64,000 nucleotides of DNA from Tropicimonas sediminicola. Lineage in GTDB: Bacteria; Pseudomonadota; Alphaproteobacteria; Rhodobacterales; Rhodobacteraceae. Below are positions 1 through 8,790 of the stretch, piece by piece; the first letter of the stretch is position 1, and each line of letters starts with the position of its first letter. Under the pieces are notes generated by a model. It was given only the letters and a program-made list of their open reading frames with translations, had not been told where the DNA came from and did no database searches. The DNA lies in contig NZ_FZOY01000009.1 in the NCBI RefSeq assembly GCF_900188335.1, positions 151,617-215,616 on the forward strand, written 5' to 3'. The position numbers and the translations under genes are program-made.

Positions 1-210
1 AGAATGCGCCGCCCCGGGCAGGCAGATGCCCAAAAACCAACGCGTCGTCGCGGAGGTTGTCAGCCAGACAGGCCGGTTATTCCAGCCGCAGCTCCGACTC
101 GACCGGTGCAGATTGGCTGCAGCCCCTGCCAATTGGCGCGGCCGCGCGAACACCGGTTTGCAGCCGGCGCGCAAACGAGAAAACCTGCGCAGGCAACGAG
201 CGAAGAGCAC
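1..210. other. Upstream flank without a recognisable gene
   Basis: The first 210 bases precede the best start of the RpiR-type regulator. The frame stays open upstream of that start, but the translation is rich in Arg, Pro and Gln and does not resemble the family. I read this as a leader or the truncated edge of the neighbouring region and see no other gene in it. Confidence 0.5.
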
Positions 211-1107
211 ATGACCAGCGAACCAGCCACCCAGGGATCCCTTCTGCGCCGCATCCACGAAGCCTACGCCGCCCTTCCCGACAGCGAGCGGCGGGTGGCG
301 GACACGATCCTGAACGCGCCCGCCGAGATGCCCGTCTGGACCGCCACCGAATTGGCCGGACATGCCCAGGTCTCCAACGCGACTGTCAGCCGGCTGGTGC
401 AACGGTTGGGCTACCGCAGCTTCGAACAGGCCCGGCAGGACGCCCGCACCTTGCGCGAAACCGGCTCGCCCCTGTTCATGAAGGAAACCTCCGCGCGCGG
501 CACGGGCGGCGAACCGAATGCCGATCTCCTCCGCACCGAGGCCGGCTTGATCGAAGCCACCCTGGCACGGCTCGATGCCGGCGCCCTCCGGGAGGCGTCC
601 CGGGCGATTGCGGGCGCCCGACAGGTCCGCCTGATGGGCTTTCGCAACAGCCGTTTCCTGTCGGACTACCTGACCGCCCAGCTGGCCCAGTTGCGCCACG
701 ATGTTGCGCCCCTCGGTCTCTACGGCCAGACGATCGCCGAAGGGATCGCCGGCCTCGGGCCGCAGGACGTCGCGGTGGTCGTCGGGTTCCGCAGGCGTCC
801 GGCGCGATTCAGCCAAATCATCCGGCTGATCGCAGAACGCCAGTCGCGGGTGATCCTGATCGCCGACAAAAGCCTGCGCGAAGCCCCGGCCTTCGCCACC
901 TGGACCTTCACCTGCAGCGTCGAGACGCCCCTGCCCATCGACTCCTATGTCGGTGCGCTTACGCTGCTGCGGATGCTGGCGACCGAGACCGCCGCCGAAC
1001 TCGAAGACCGGGGCATTCACCACCTGAACGAGGTCGAGACCCTGCGCGAGACCCTCGGGGAACTGGAATCCGCCCCCTCGGCTGCCGGACCCGCCACGAA
1101 GGGCTGA
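211..1107 (+). CDS. MurR/RpiR family transcriptional regulator
   Basis: This encodes a 298-residue cytoplasmic DNA-binding regulator. The N-terminal ~75 residues form the RpiR-type helix-turn-helix (LPDSERRVADTIL, then SNATVSRLVQRLGY, the recognition-helix region). Residues ~110-240 resemble a SIS sugar-phosphate-binding domain, with strands VRLMGF, VAVVVGF and VILIAD. I chose ATG 211 because the family begins near MTSEPATQGSLLRRIHEAY, while the open frame further upstream is not protein-like. The family usually controls sugar or amino-sugar catabolism in response to a phosphorylated ligand. The convergent neighbour is pta, so no target is implied with certainty; the target may lie to the left of the window. 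Family assignment is firm, ligand unknown. Confidence 0.88.
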   Translation: MTSEPATQGSLLRRIHEAYAALPDSERRVADTILNAPAEMPVWTATELAGHAQVSNATVSRLVQRLGYRSFEQARQDARTLRETGSPLFMKETSARGTGGEPNADLLRTEAGLIEATLARLDAGALREASRAIAGARQVRLMGFRNSRFLSDYLTAQLAQLRHDVAPLGLYGQTIAEGIAGLGPQDVAVVVGFRRRPARFSQIIRLIAERQSRVILIADKSLREAPAFATWTFTCSVETPLPIDSYVGALTLLRMLATETAAELEDRGIHHLNEVETLRETLGELESAPSAAGPATKG

Positions 1108-1286
1108 CCGGTCGGATCGCGGTGCTTGCAAGAGTTCGGTGGGGGGCTGGAAGTCCGTGTGGCAAACCATGTCTACGCGGTGGCGCATTAACGGGGCCAC
1201 CCTGCGCAATCATACGAGCCGACGCCCCTGAAGGCGGGAGGACGGCGGTCGAGCGCCGACCACAATGGGTTTTCGCGTCTGGATTG

Positions 1287-1314
1287 GCCCCGCCCGGATG
1301 GCTTCAGGCGGGGC
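1287..1314. terminator. Hairpin between convergent genes, probable terminator
   Basis: An 8-bp perfect stem (GCCCCGCC at 1287-1294, GGCGGGGC at 1307-1314) with a 12-nt loop lies just beyond the pta stop codon and between convergent genes. There is no T-tract on either strand, so this is a structural guess at a terminator or mRNA 3' end stabiliser. Confidence 0.4.
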
Positions 1315-1320
1315 GCACAC

Positions 1321-3456
1321 TCAGATCGCTTCGGCGACGGAGACGGCCGGCACCTCGGGCGCGGCGGCCTGAATGGCGGTCAGGGCGATGGTGTAGACGA
1401 TGTCCTCGACAAGCGCGCCGCGCGACAGGTCGTTCACCGGCTTGCGCAGGCCCTGCAGCATCGGACCGACGCTGACCACACCGGCAGAGCGTTGCACCGC
1501 CTTGTAGGTCGTGTTGCCGGTGTTGAGGTCGGGGAAGATGAACACGTTCGCCCGGCCCGCAACCGCGCTGTCCGGCGCTTTCTGCTTGCCGACGCTGGCG
1601 ACGGAGGCGGCGTCGTATTGCAACGGGCCGTCGATCAGCAGATCGGGGCGCAGGCTCTGGGCCAGACGCGTCGCATCCCGCACCTTCTCGACGTCAGAGC
1701 CGATGCCCGACCCGCCGGTCGAGTAGGAGATCATCGCGACACGCGGCTCGATCCCGAAGGCGATCGCGGTTTCAGCCGACTGGATGGCGATGGTGGCGAG
1801 TTCCTCGGCCGAGGGATCGGGGTTGATGGCGCAGTCGCCGTAGATCAGCACCTCGGTCGGCATCAGCATGAAGAACACGCTGGAGACGATCTTGGCGCCT
1901 GGCTTGGTCTTGATCAGCTGAAGCGCCGGCCGCACCGTGTCGGCTGTCGTGTGGACCGCGCCGGAGACCAGCCCGTCCACGTCGCCCGCGGTTACCATCA
2001 TGGTGCCGAGAATCACCGTGTCTTCCAGCTGCGCGTCGGCCTGCTCCGGGGTCAGTCCCTTGTGCTTGCGCATCTCCACCATCGGCGCGACGTAGCGCGC
2101 GCGGATCGAGGCCGGATCGACGATCTCCAGATTCGACGGCAGCACATGGCCCAGCTTGGCGGCCTTGGCGGCGATGGCGTCGGGGTCGCCCAGCAGCACG
2201 CAATTGGCGATCTGCTTCTGGGCGCACTTGATCGCCGCCTCGATGGTGCGCGGCTCCTCGCCCTCGGGCAGGACGATCCGACGGTCCGCCGAGCGGGCAA
2301 GCTGCACCAGCTGGTGCCGGAACGCCGAGGGAGACAGCAGCGGCTTGGTCGCGGCCCCAAGCCTGGGCAGGAGCGCGGACACGTCGATGCGGTCGGCAAT
2401 CGACGTAATCACGCGTTCCATCTGGTGACGGTCGTCGGCGGAGACGTGGCAATCGAGCTGCGCAAGCTGCGCGGCCACGTTGTAGGTGTCATCGGTGGCC
2501 AGGAAGATCGGCAGGCCGGCCTCGGCCGCCGGTCGCATGATCTCGCTCACCACCGCGTCGGGCCGGCTACCGCAAGTGAGCAGCAGGCCGGCGAGCCGGG
2601 TGCCGTTCAGGAAGGAGAGCGAAGCGGCCAGGCAGATGTCCGCCCGGTCGCCCGGGGTGACGAGCAGGGCGCCCGGCACCAGGCAAGGCAACACCAGTTC
2701 GACCGAGCGCGCGGCGACGACGACTTCGCTGACCCGTCCGGACTCCATCGCGCCCGCGTTGACCACGGTCAGGTTCATCGCGTCGACCATCTCCTGCAGC
2801 CGCGGGGCATAGAGGCTGGGGTCGAATGGGACGGTTCCGAGGATTGGGAGGTTCGGACCGAGATCGGCCTGCATCAGGCCGTGCAGACTGTCCGGATCGG
2901 TGTCTTCCGGCACCTTGTTGACGAGAATGCCGGCAAATCCGCCGTCGACATCAAGCGTGTCGTCATTCCCTCCGAACTGCCGGGCCACGCGGCGGACCAG
3001 CGATCCGATATCCGAAGCCGACGGGCGGTTGGCGTTGACCACCGGCACGAGATCCGCGCCGAGCGCCCGACACATCGCGGCGTTGACCGGCAGCGCCAGC
3101 GTGTCGGTCTCGACCGCGACCAGCCCCTCGACCACAAGCACGTCGTAATCGCCGTGGAGCTCGTCCATCAGGTCGACGACCTCGTCCATCAGCCCGTCGA
3201 TATCACCTGCGGCGACGAGGTCCGAGGCCCGCGTAAGCGGCAGGGAACCGGTGACCGGCAGGTTGCAGAGATCGCGGGCGAAGGCGATGGACGGGTCGGC
3301 CGTCCCACCGGCCCCGAGAGGCGACTGCCCGATGGGCTTGGAAAAGGCCACGTTCAGCCCCTCCCGCTGCAGGGCCCGCGCGAGCCCGAGGGCCATGGAG
3401 GTCAGGCCCGCTTCAAGATTGGCCGAGGCGAGGAAAAGAACTTTTTTCGATGGCAT
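1321..3456 (-). CDS. pta: Phosphate acetyltransferase, long form
   Basis: Pta interconverts acetyl-CoA plus phosphate and acetyl phosphate plus CoA. The 711-residue length matches the long two-part form. The N-terminal ~350 residues are a P-loop-like/DRTGG regulatory region (start MPSKKVLFLASANLEAGLTS), and the C-terminal ~320 residues are the catalytic PTA/PTB domain (RIVLPEGEEPRTIEAA, SYSTGGSGIGSDVEKVRDAT, VFIFPDLNTGNTTYKAVQR). I chose ATG 3456 because the family begins there; an in-frame extension to 3567 is not conserved-looking. No ackA lies nearby in the window, so acetate kinase must be elsewhere or the gene serves sulfoacetaldehyde- or taurine-type acetyl-phosphate metabolism, as in many Rhodobacteraceae. 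Family assignment is very firm. Confidence 0.96.
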   Translation of the reverse strand: MPSKKVLFLASANLEAGLTSMALGLARALQREGLNVAFSKPIGQSPLGAGGTADPSIAFARDLCNLPVTGSLPLTRASDLVAAGDIDGLMDEVVDLMDELHGDYDVLVVEGLVAVETDTLALPVNAAMCRALGADLVPVVNANRPSASDIGSLVRRVARQFGGNDDTLDVDGGFAGILVNKVPEDTDPDSLHGLMQADLGPNLPILGTVPFDPSLYAPRLQEMVDAMNLTVVNAGAMESGRVSEVVVAARSVELVLPCLVPGALLVTPGDRADICLAASLSFLNGTRLAGLLLTCGSRPDAVVSEIMRPAAEAGLPIFLATDDTYNVAAQLAQLDCHVSADDRHQMERVITSIADRIDVSALLPRLGAATKPLLSPSAFRHQLVQLARSADRRIVLPEGEEPRTIEAAIKCAQKQIANCVLLGDPDAIAAKAAKLGHVLPSNLEIVDPASIRARYVAPMVEMRKHKGLTPEQADAQLEDTVILGTMMVTAGDVDGLVSGAVHTTADTVRPALQLIKTKPGAKIVSSVFFMLMPTEVLIYGDCAINPDPSAEELATIAIQSAETAIAFGIEPRVAMISYSTGGSGIGSDVEKVRDATRLAQSLRPDLLIDGPLQYDAASVASVGKQKAPDSAVAGRANVFIFPDLNTGNTTYKAVQRSAGVVSVGPMLQGLRKPVNDLSRGALVEDIVYTIALTAIQAAAPEVPAVSVAEAI

Positions 3457-3958
3457 GCCGGATATCCAGGGTTGTTGAGGAACGCGAGCGGCGCTCAACC
3501 GGCCCGAAAGGGTCCGCGAGCACACATCGCTGAAGCTTGTCGACAAATATACGGACGCGATCTCCACACACTACCCGCCGCCAGTGCACACCGGCATGCC
3601 GCCTGCTGCATATGCATTGTCGCAGCGCAGAAAATACAGGCATCTCGGGGCTATCGGCGGCAAAAGGCAGGCAGCGTGAAGGTGCGGTGGTTCGTCACGG
3701 CCACGGCAGTTCCTGCCCGTCCTGTCACACGGCGGAAGGGTCGAAAGGCTTCACCTGTCCCGCCCAGAGTCAACGCAGATGGCAGATCATTCCGCACAAT
3801 AATAGGGCAAATGATCAAGCCTCGGGAGTTCGGGCGACGCCAGCGCGGCGACGTTCAACGCGGGGTGGCACCTGCAAACATCTGAATCCTTTCCCGAATG
3901 ATACGATGATCACCGGATCTCAGTCCCGAGATCCTGCCTTTCGCCGAACAACTCAAAG

Positions 3959-3986
3959 TTGACAGACAGATGGATGATTCTAGTGT
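3959..3986 (+). promoter_or_regulatory. Candidate promoter of the LacI-ABC operon
   Basis: A consensus -35 box TTGACA (3959-3964) is followed after 16 bases by TAGTGT (3981-3986), a weak -10. The -10 abuts the palindromic operator at 3986-4003, an arrangement expected for repression of the downstream lacI-type gene and transporter operon. Confidence 0.4.
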
Positions 3987-4003
3987 GATTAAACGATTTT
4001 TCA
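3986..4003. promoter_or_regulatory. Candidate LacI-family operator
   Basis: The 18-bp sequence TGATTAAACGATTTTTCA is an imperfect dyad with a central CG, as is typical of LacI-family operators: the outer TGA/TCA, the inner AA/TT pair and the CG centre all match. It lies 27 bases upstream of the regulator start at 4031, so autorepression is likely. This is inferred from symmetry only. Confidence 0.4.
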
Positions 4004-4030
4004 TCCCCAACCGACCGCCCTTCACCCGCC

Positions 4031-5029
4031 ATGCAACCGAAGCTGAAAGACATCGCGAAAGAGCTCGGCGTCTCGACGGCGACCGTGTCCAACGTGCTGT
4101 CCGGCAAGGGGCGGGTCTCGGAAGAAACGCGCAGGCTGATCAGCGAGAAGATCCGCGAGATCGGCTACCGGCCCGGCGGCCCGGGCCGGGCGCTTCGCAC
4201 CGGACGCAGCGGCGTGCTGGGGCTGGTGCTGCCCGATATCTCGAACCCGCTGTTCCCCGCCTTCGCGCAGGCCATCGAGGCAGCCGCCTCGCGCACCGGC
4301 CACGGCATCCTGATCGCGGACTCCCATGGTGACCCGACCGCCCAGACCGAAGCCCTGGAGCGCATCATGCAGCGCGGGGCAGATGGCATCGTCATCGTGC
4401 CCTGCCGCGGCACGCAGGTCAGCGGCCTGAGCTTGCCCACCGCCATCATCGATTCCGCCGCGACCCCGGGCAACAGCGTCTGCGCCGACCATTTCCAGGG
4501 CGGACGCATCGCCGTCGAGCATCTGCAGGCGCTCGGACACAGGCGGCTTGTGCTGCTCGGCCATAGCCGGCGCTCCTCGGTTCAGACCGCCCGGATCGCC
4601 GGCATGCAGGCCGCGCTCGCCCCGGAAACGCGCGCCGATGTCTATTGGCTGGAAGAGGCCGCACCCGATTTCGCGGCGCTGGCGGGCGATGGCGCAACGG
4701 CCTTTGCCGCCACGTCCGATTTGCACGCTCTGACCGCCCTGACCCGCCTGCAGGGCGCAGGGCTCTCGGTTCCCGGCGACGTCAGCGTACTCGGCTTCGA
4801 CGATCTCAGCTTCTCGGCGCAGATCACGCCCGGGCTGACCACGCTCGCCCAGAACATGCCGGAGATCGCGGCGGCGGCAGTTCAGCATCTCTTGCTGCAG
4901 CTCGAAGCCGTCCCCCTGCCTGCTCCCCGGCTGGTCCCGATGAAGCTGCTGGTGCGCGGCTCCACCGGCCCGGCCCCGAACGACCCAAAGCATAACAAGA
5001 CGACCCAACAAGGAGATGTGACGACATGA
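4031..5029 (+). CDS. LacI family transcriptional regulator (first of four)
   Basis: The 332-residue protein has the LacI architecture. The N-terminal helix-turn-helix is KLKDIAKELGVSTATVSNVLSGKGRVSEETR, followed by the hinge region and a periplasmic-binding-protein-like effector domain from about residue 60 (SGVLGLVLPDISNPLFPAFAQAIEAA, then VPGDVSVLGFDDLSFSAQI). Its last codons overlap the start of the solute-binding protein gene (ATGA at 5026-5029), so it is cotranscribed with and most likely controls the importer and downstream purine genes. The effector is unknown; the transported compound or a derivative is the natural guess. It would be autoregulated if the operator at 3986-4003 is real. 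Confidence 0.93.
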   Translation: MQPKLKDIAKELGVSTATVSNVLSGKGRVSEETRRLISEKIREIGYRPGGPGRALRTGRSGVLGLVLPDISNPLFPAFAQAIEAAASRTGHGILIADSHGDPTAQTEALERIMQRGADGIVIVPCRGTQVSGLSLPTAIIDSAATPGNSVCADHFQGGRIAVEHLQALGHRRLVLLGHSRRSSVQTARIAGMQAALAPETRADVYWLEEAAPDFAALAGDGATAFAATSDLHALTALTRLQGAGLSVPGDVSVLGFDDLSFSAQITPGLTTLAQNMPEIAAAAVQHLLLQLEAVPLPAPRLVPMKLLVRGSTGPAPNDPKHNKTTQQGDVTT

Positions 5030-6048
5030 TCAAGACCCTGGCACTGGCCGGCGCCTCGACGCTGGCGCTCTCGGCCGCGGCGATGGCGGCCGACAAGACC
5101 CTGACCATCTCGGTCTATTCCTTCGCGCAGGACGAGTTCAAGGAACTGGTCTACGACCCGTTCGAGGAGATCTGCGGCTGCGAGATCGTCGTGGAGACCG
5201 GCAATTCGATCGAGCGGATCGCCAAGATCGAGGCCAACAAGGACGCCCCCGTGATCGACATGGCCGTCCTGTCGACGCACGACGCGCTCGGCGCCGCACG
5301 CAAGGGGCTGCTGCAGCCGATCGACGTGGCCAAACTGTCCAACCACGCAAAGCTCTACGACATCGCCAAGGACCCGCTCGGCGACAACATGGGCATTGGC
5401 TACACCTTCTACGCCACCTCCATCGTCTACCGCTCGGACAAGGTCACCGTGGACAGCTGGGCCGACCTGCTCTCGCCGGAGCTTGCCGGCAACGTCGCCT
5501 TTCCGGACATCACCACCAACCAGGGACCGCCCGCGCTCTACATGCTCGGCAAGGCCATGGGCGAAACCGGCGCAGACCTGACCGCGCCGATCGAGGCCGT
5601 GGGAGAGAAGGCCGACGATATCGTCACCTTCTACGTTCGCTCCTCCCAGCTCGCCCAGCTGATGCAGCAGGAAGAGATCTGGGCCGCTCCCGTGGGGCGC
5701 TTCGCCTGGGGACAGTTCAAGGACAACGGCCTGCCGATGGCCTGGGCCACGCCCGCGGAAGGCCAGACCGGCGGCATGAACGTGATGGTGATGACCGCGA
5801 ACAACGGAAACGAGGAGCTGGCGCTGCAGTTCATGGACTTCTGGCTCTCGACCGAGATCCAGTCCGCCCTCGCCAACGCGCTGGTCGACAGCCCCGCGAA
5901 TGCCGAGGTCGAGGTCTCCGACGACATCGCAGCCAACCTGACCTACGGCGCCGAGACCGTGTCGCAACTCGACCTTCTCGCCCCGGCCACCATTCTCGAC
6001 GAGCGCGAGAGCTGGCTGGAGCAGTGGAACACGAAGGTCGTGAAGTAA
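5026..6048 (+). CDS. ABC transporter solute-binding protein, PotD/PotF-like
   Basis: This 340-residue periplasmic binding protein has a Sec signal peptide (MIKTLALAGASTLALSAAAMA, predicted cleavage after AMA). The mature part has the extracellular solute-binding family 1/PotD layout: LTISVYSFAQDEFKELVYDPFE, then a GNSIERIAKIEA segment and an NQGPPALYMLGKAMGE region. Length is close to PotD (about 350). It is coupled to the lacI gene by ATGA and lies 4 bases before the first permease. Members of this family bind polyamines but also many other small cationic or neutral solutes. With adenine deaminase downstream, a purine-type or polyamine-type ligand is possible; the sequence does not decide it. 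Confidence 0.9.
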   Translation: MIKTLALAGASTLALSAAAMAADKTLTISVYSFAQDEFKELVYDPFEEICGCEIVVETGNSIERIAKIEANKDAPVIDMAVLSTHDALGAARKGLLQPIDVAKLSNHAKLYDIAKDPLGDNMGIGYTFYATSIVYRSDKVTVDSWADLLSPELAGNVAFPDITTNQGPPALYMLGKAMGETGADLTAPIEAVGEKADDIVTFYVRSSQLAQLMQQEEIWAAPVGRFAWGQFKDNGLPMAWATPAEGQTGGMNVMVMTANNGNEELALQFMDFWLSTEIQSALANALVDSPANAEVEVSDDIAANLTYGAETVSQLDLLAPATILDERESWLEQWNTKVVK

Positions 6049-6052
6049 GGCC

Positions 6053-6880
6053 ATGTTTGAAAACCGGGCAATCGGTCTGGCCCTGGTCCTGCCCGCGGCG
6101 ATCTTCGCCGCGGCGCTCTTCCTGCTGCCGGTCGGCATCCTCCTGTCAGAAGCTTTCCGGACCGAGACGGGATGGTCGCTGTCTGCCTATGGCGAATTCT
6201 TCGCGTCGCCGCGCAACCAGACGGTGTTCTTCCGCACGCTGAAGCTTGCAACGCTCGTCGCCGCTGTGTCGGCAGTGATCGGCTACGCGGCGGCCTTCGC
6301 CATCGTCAGCCTGCCGCCCACGTCGCGCGGCCGCATGTTCGGCCTGGTGACGCTGCCGCTGATGATCTCGCCGGTTGCCCGCACCTACGCCTGGCTGGTG
6401 ATCCTCGGCCGCACCGGCTTCGTGAACCAGATCCTCGTCGACCTCGGCCTCATCGAGACGCCGATCCGCATCCTCTTCACCGAAACCGCCGTCTTCATCG
6501 GCCTGCTCCAGCTTTTCCTGCCGCTCATGATCATCTCGCTGGTCTCGGCGATGGAAAACATGCCGCGCGACGCGGTACCGGCCGCCCGTATCCTCGGGGC
6601 GAACTGGCTCCAGGTGTTCTGGAAGGTGATCCTGCCGCTCACCCGCGAAGGGCTGGTGATCGGCGGCACGCTGGTCTTCACCGGCTCCATGACGGCCTAT
6701 ATCACGCCCGCCATCCTCGGCGGTTCCAAGGTGCTGATGCTGGAAACCCTGCTCTACCAGCGGGTGACCGTGGCGAACGATTTCGTCGCCGCCTCCGTCA
6801 TTGCCATGATCCTGATCGTCATGAGCTTCTCCGCCAACCTGCTGCTCAAGCGGCTCGCGACGGCGAGGAAATCGCGATGA
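6053..6880 (+). CDS. ABC transporter permease, PotB-like
   Basis: This 275-residue inner-membrane permease has about six hydrophobic segments and the BPD_transp_1 signature EAA loop (MENMPRDAVPAARILGANWLQVFWKVILPLT) that docks to the ATPase. It follows the binding protein by 4 bases and overlaps the second permease by ATGA (6877-6880), so subunits are made in a coupled series. It is paired with the 6877-7656 permease to form the heterodimeric channel typical of PotB/PotC systems. Confidence 0.92.
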   Translation: MFENRAIGLALVLPAAIFAAALFLLPVGILLSEAFRTETGWSLSAYGEFFASPRNQTVFFRTLKLATLVAAVSAVIGYAAAFAIVSLPPTSRGRMFGLVTLPLMISPVARTYAWLVILGRTGFVNQILVDLGLIETPIRILFTETAVFIGLLQLFLPLMIISLVSAMENMPRDAVPAARILGANWLQVFWKVILPLTREGLVIGGTLVFTGSMTAYITPAILGGSKVLMLETLLYQRVTVANDFVAASVIAMILIVMSFSANLLLKRLATARKSR

Positions 6881-7656
6881 ACAGCCGCCTGTCCACCTGG
6901 ATCATCCTCGGCCTGACCCTGACCTTCCTGATCGGGCCGTTCCTCATCATCATCGCCGCCGCGCTCTCGGCCGGCAACAACCTCGCCTTCCCGCCGCAGG
7001 GCCTGTCGCTCAAGTGGTTCATCAAGGTCTTCGAGGTGGAGAGCTTCCGCGCCAGCTTCGGGGTCTCGATGTTCCTTGCCATCTTCGGCACACTGGCTGC
7101 ACTGGTGCTTGGAATCCCCGCCGCCTACGCGATGACCCGCTTCAAGGTGCCCGGCGCCGAGACGGTCAAGCTGATCGTGTCCTCGCCGATCATCGTGCCG
7201 GGTATCATCGTGGGCCTGGCCCTGCTGCAGTATTTCGTCATCCCGCTCGGCGTCGGCATCGGCCTGGCCCTGTTTCTCGCGCATACGGCGCTGATCCTGC
7301 CCTACGCGGTGCGCGTCGTCTCCGCCTCCATGGAGAACCTTCGGGTCGACATGGAGGAGGCCGCGCTGATGCTCGGCTGCACCCGTTTCGGGGCCTTTCG
7401 CCGGATCGTGTTGCCCAACATCCGCGGCGGCGTGCTGGCGGCCTTCATCCTCGGCTTCGTCACCTCGTTCAACCAGGTGCCGGTGTCGCTCTTTCTCTCG
7501 GGGCCGGGTCTGCGCACCCTGCCCATCGACATGATCGCCTACATGGAGATCAACTACGATCCCTCGGTGGCGGCGCTCTCGGCACTGCTGGCGTTCATGT
7601 CGATCGGCATCGTCTTTGCCGCCGAACGTTTTATCGGATTGTCCCGCTATGTCTGA
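6877..7656 (+). CDS. ABC transporter permease, PotC-like
   Basis: This is the second channel subunit, 259 residues, with an N-terminal membrane segment (WIILGLTLTFLIGPFLIIIAAAL) and the conserved EAA-type loop (MENLRVDMEEAALMLGCTRFGAFRRIVLPNI). I chose ATG 6877 because it gives the family-typical N-terminus and overlaps the preceding stop codon (ATGA). A longer open frame upstream is a shadow of the first permease. The ATPase gene follows only after a 168-base gap with a hairpin, unlike the tight spacing of the rest of this operon. Confidence 0.92.
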   Translation: MNSRLSTWIILGLTLTFLIGPFLIIIAAALSAGNNLAFPPQGLSLKWFIKVFEVESFRASFGVSMFLAIFGTLAALVLGIPAAYAMTRFKVPGAETVKLIVSSPIIVPGIIVGLALLQYFVIPLGVGIGLALFLAHTALILPYAVRVVSASMENLRVDMEEAALMLGCTRFGAFRRIVLPNIRGGVLAAFILGFVTSFNQVPVSLFLSGPGLRTLPIDMIAYMEINYDPSVAALSALLAFMSIGIVFAAERFIGLSRYV

Positions 7657-7719
7657 TCCGATCCCAGATGCACTGCCTCTCCATGGCGCCTCACTCCCGT
7701 GCGCTCGGTGGCAAGTGCC

Positions 7720-7763
7720 GGCAGCCTCCGCCCCATCCCCCCTTCCCGGGGTGGGGGCTGCCA
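7720..7763. repeat. Intra-operon hairpin between permease and ATPase genes
   Basis: In the 168-base gap, GGCAGC (7720-7725) pairs with GCTGCC (7757-7762) and CCCCA pairs with TGGGG inside it, giving a GC-rich interrupted stem. It could stabilise the upstream mRNA or partly terminate it. No T-tract follows. Confidence 0.35.
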
Positions 7764-7824
7764 CAGAAACCGCGGCCGTGCGTCGCCCATCGTCCCACTG
7801 CCCGCCGGCCGGAAGTACGCTCCC

Positions 7825-8790
7825 ATGACCAACGAGAATTTCGTCTCCCTCCGGGATCTGACGCTCGCCTATGACAAGACCGTCGCGGTCGACCGCCTCG
7901 ACCTGGACATCCGCAAGGGCGAGTTGATCGCGCTGCTCGGCCCGTCGGGCTGCGGCAAGACCACGACGATGCGAGCCATCGCGGGGCTTCTGACGCCCCG
8001 CAGCGGATCCGTCCATATCGACGGCCGCGACGTGACGCGCCTGCCGCCGAGCCGCCGCGAGGTCGGCCTGGTGTTCCAGTCCTACGCGCTCTTTCCCCAT
8101 CTGAGCGTCTTCGAGAACGTCGCCTTCGGCCTGCGGCTGCGGCGCGAGCCCGACCTCGACGCCAAGGTGATGGCAGGGTTGGAGACCGTCGGCCTCACGG
8201 ATTTCGCCAAGCGCCAGCCGGCCGACCTGTCCGGCGGCCAGCAGCAGCGCGTCTCGCTGGCACGGTCGCTGGTGATGCACCCCAAGGTGCTGCTGCTCGA
8301 CGAGCCCCTCAGCAACCTCGACGCCCGCCTGCGGCTCGAGATGCGGACAGAGCTGCAGCGCGTGCAGCGCGAGACCGGCATCACCATGGTCTTCGTGACC
8401 CACGACCAGTCCGAGGCCCTGGCGCTGGCGGACCGCATCGTGCTGATGCGCAACGGCGCCATCGAACAGGCCGGCACCGCGGAGGAGATCTATAACGCCC
8501 CCGTCTCCGGCTTCGCGGCCGATTTCATGGGCTTCGAGACGATCCTTCCGAACGAGGCAGGCGGCGGGCTGGCCTGGCGCCCCGGCGCGGTGGTCCTTGG
8601 CAGCGGCCCGCATCATGGCGAGATCCGCGGCGCCTCTTTCGCCGGGGAGCGGCGGGAATACGTGCTCGAAAGCGCGCTCGGCACGATCAAGGCAGATGTT
8701 CCGGTCTCGCTGCCGCGCTACGAGATCGGGCAGACGATCGCCTTCGACCTGCCCCGAGAGACAGCGGTGGAACTGGCGCGGTTGGATTGA
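7825..8790 (+). CDS. ABC transporter ATP-binding protein, PotA/MalK-like
   Basis: This 321-residue cytoplasmic ATPase has Walker A GPSGCGKTT, Q-loop VFQSYALFPH, signature LSGGQQQRVSLARSL, Walker B VLLLDEPLSNLD and switch histidine FVTHDQSE. The region after ~residue 235 is a TOBE-like C-terminal domain, as in PotA/UgpC/MalK subunits. I chose ATG 7825 because the family N-terminus (MTNENFVSLRDLTLAYDK) starts there; frames upstream in the gap are not protein-like. It energises the PotB/PotC-like channel encoded upstream. The stop codon overlaps the start of the next small ORF (TGATG at 8788-8792). Confidence 0.95.
   Translation: MTNENFVSLRDLTLAYDKTVAVDRLDLDIRKGELIALLGPSGCGKTTTMRAIAGLLTPRSGSVHIDGRDVTRLPPSRREVGLVFQSYALFPHLSVFENVAFGLRLRREPDLDAKVMAGLETVGLTDFAKRQPADLSGGQQQRVSLARSLVMHPKVLLLDEPLSNLDARLRLEMRTELQRVQRETGITMVFVTHDQSEALALADRIVLMRNGAIEQAGTAEEIYNAPVSGFAADFMGFETILPNEAGGGLAWRPGAVVLGSGPHHGEIRGASFAGERREYVLESALGTIKADVPVSLPRYEIGQTIAFDLPRETAVELARLD

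Larger units (their letters stand above)
3457..4030. other. 574-bp divergent control region (pta / LacI-ABC operon)
   Basis: This intergenic stretch lies between divergently transcribed pta and the LacI-ABC operon. It holds the promoter and operator candidates near 3959-4003 (listed separately) and a 10-bp palindrome TGCATATGCA at 3607-3616, about 150 bases upstream of pta, which could be a regulator site. The AT content rises towards 4030. I see no gene or RNA in it. Confidence 0.5.

Noticed and set aside
1492..3885. Very long open frame opposite pta on the plus strand
   Set aside because: It is antisense to an unambiguous Pta and the translation is compositionally biased (Arg, His, Asp, Gly). 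High GC keeps antisense frames open.
6754..8616. 620-codon open frame on the minus strand over the transporter genes
   Set aside because: It is antisense to clear ABC permease and ATPase genes and has no recognisable domain.
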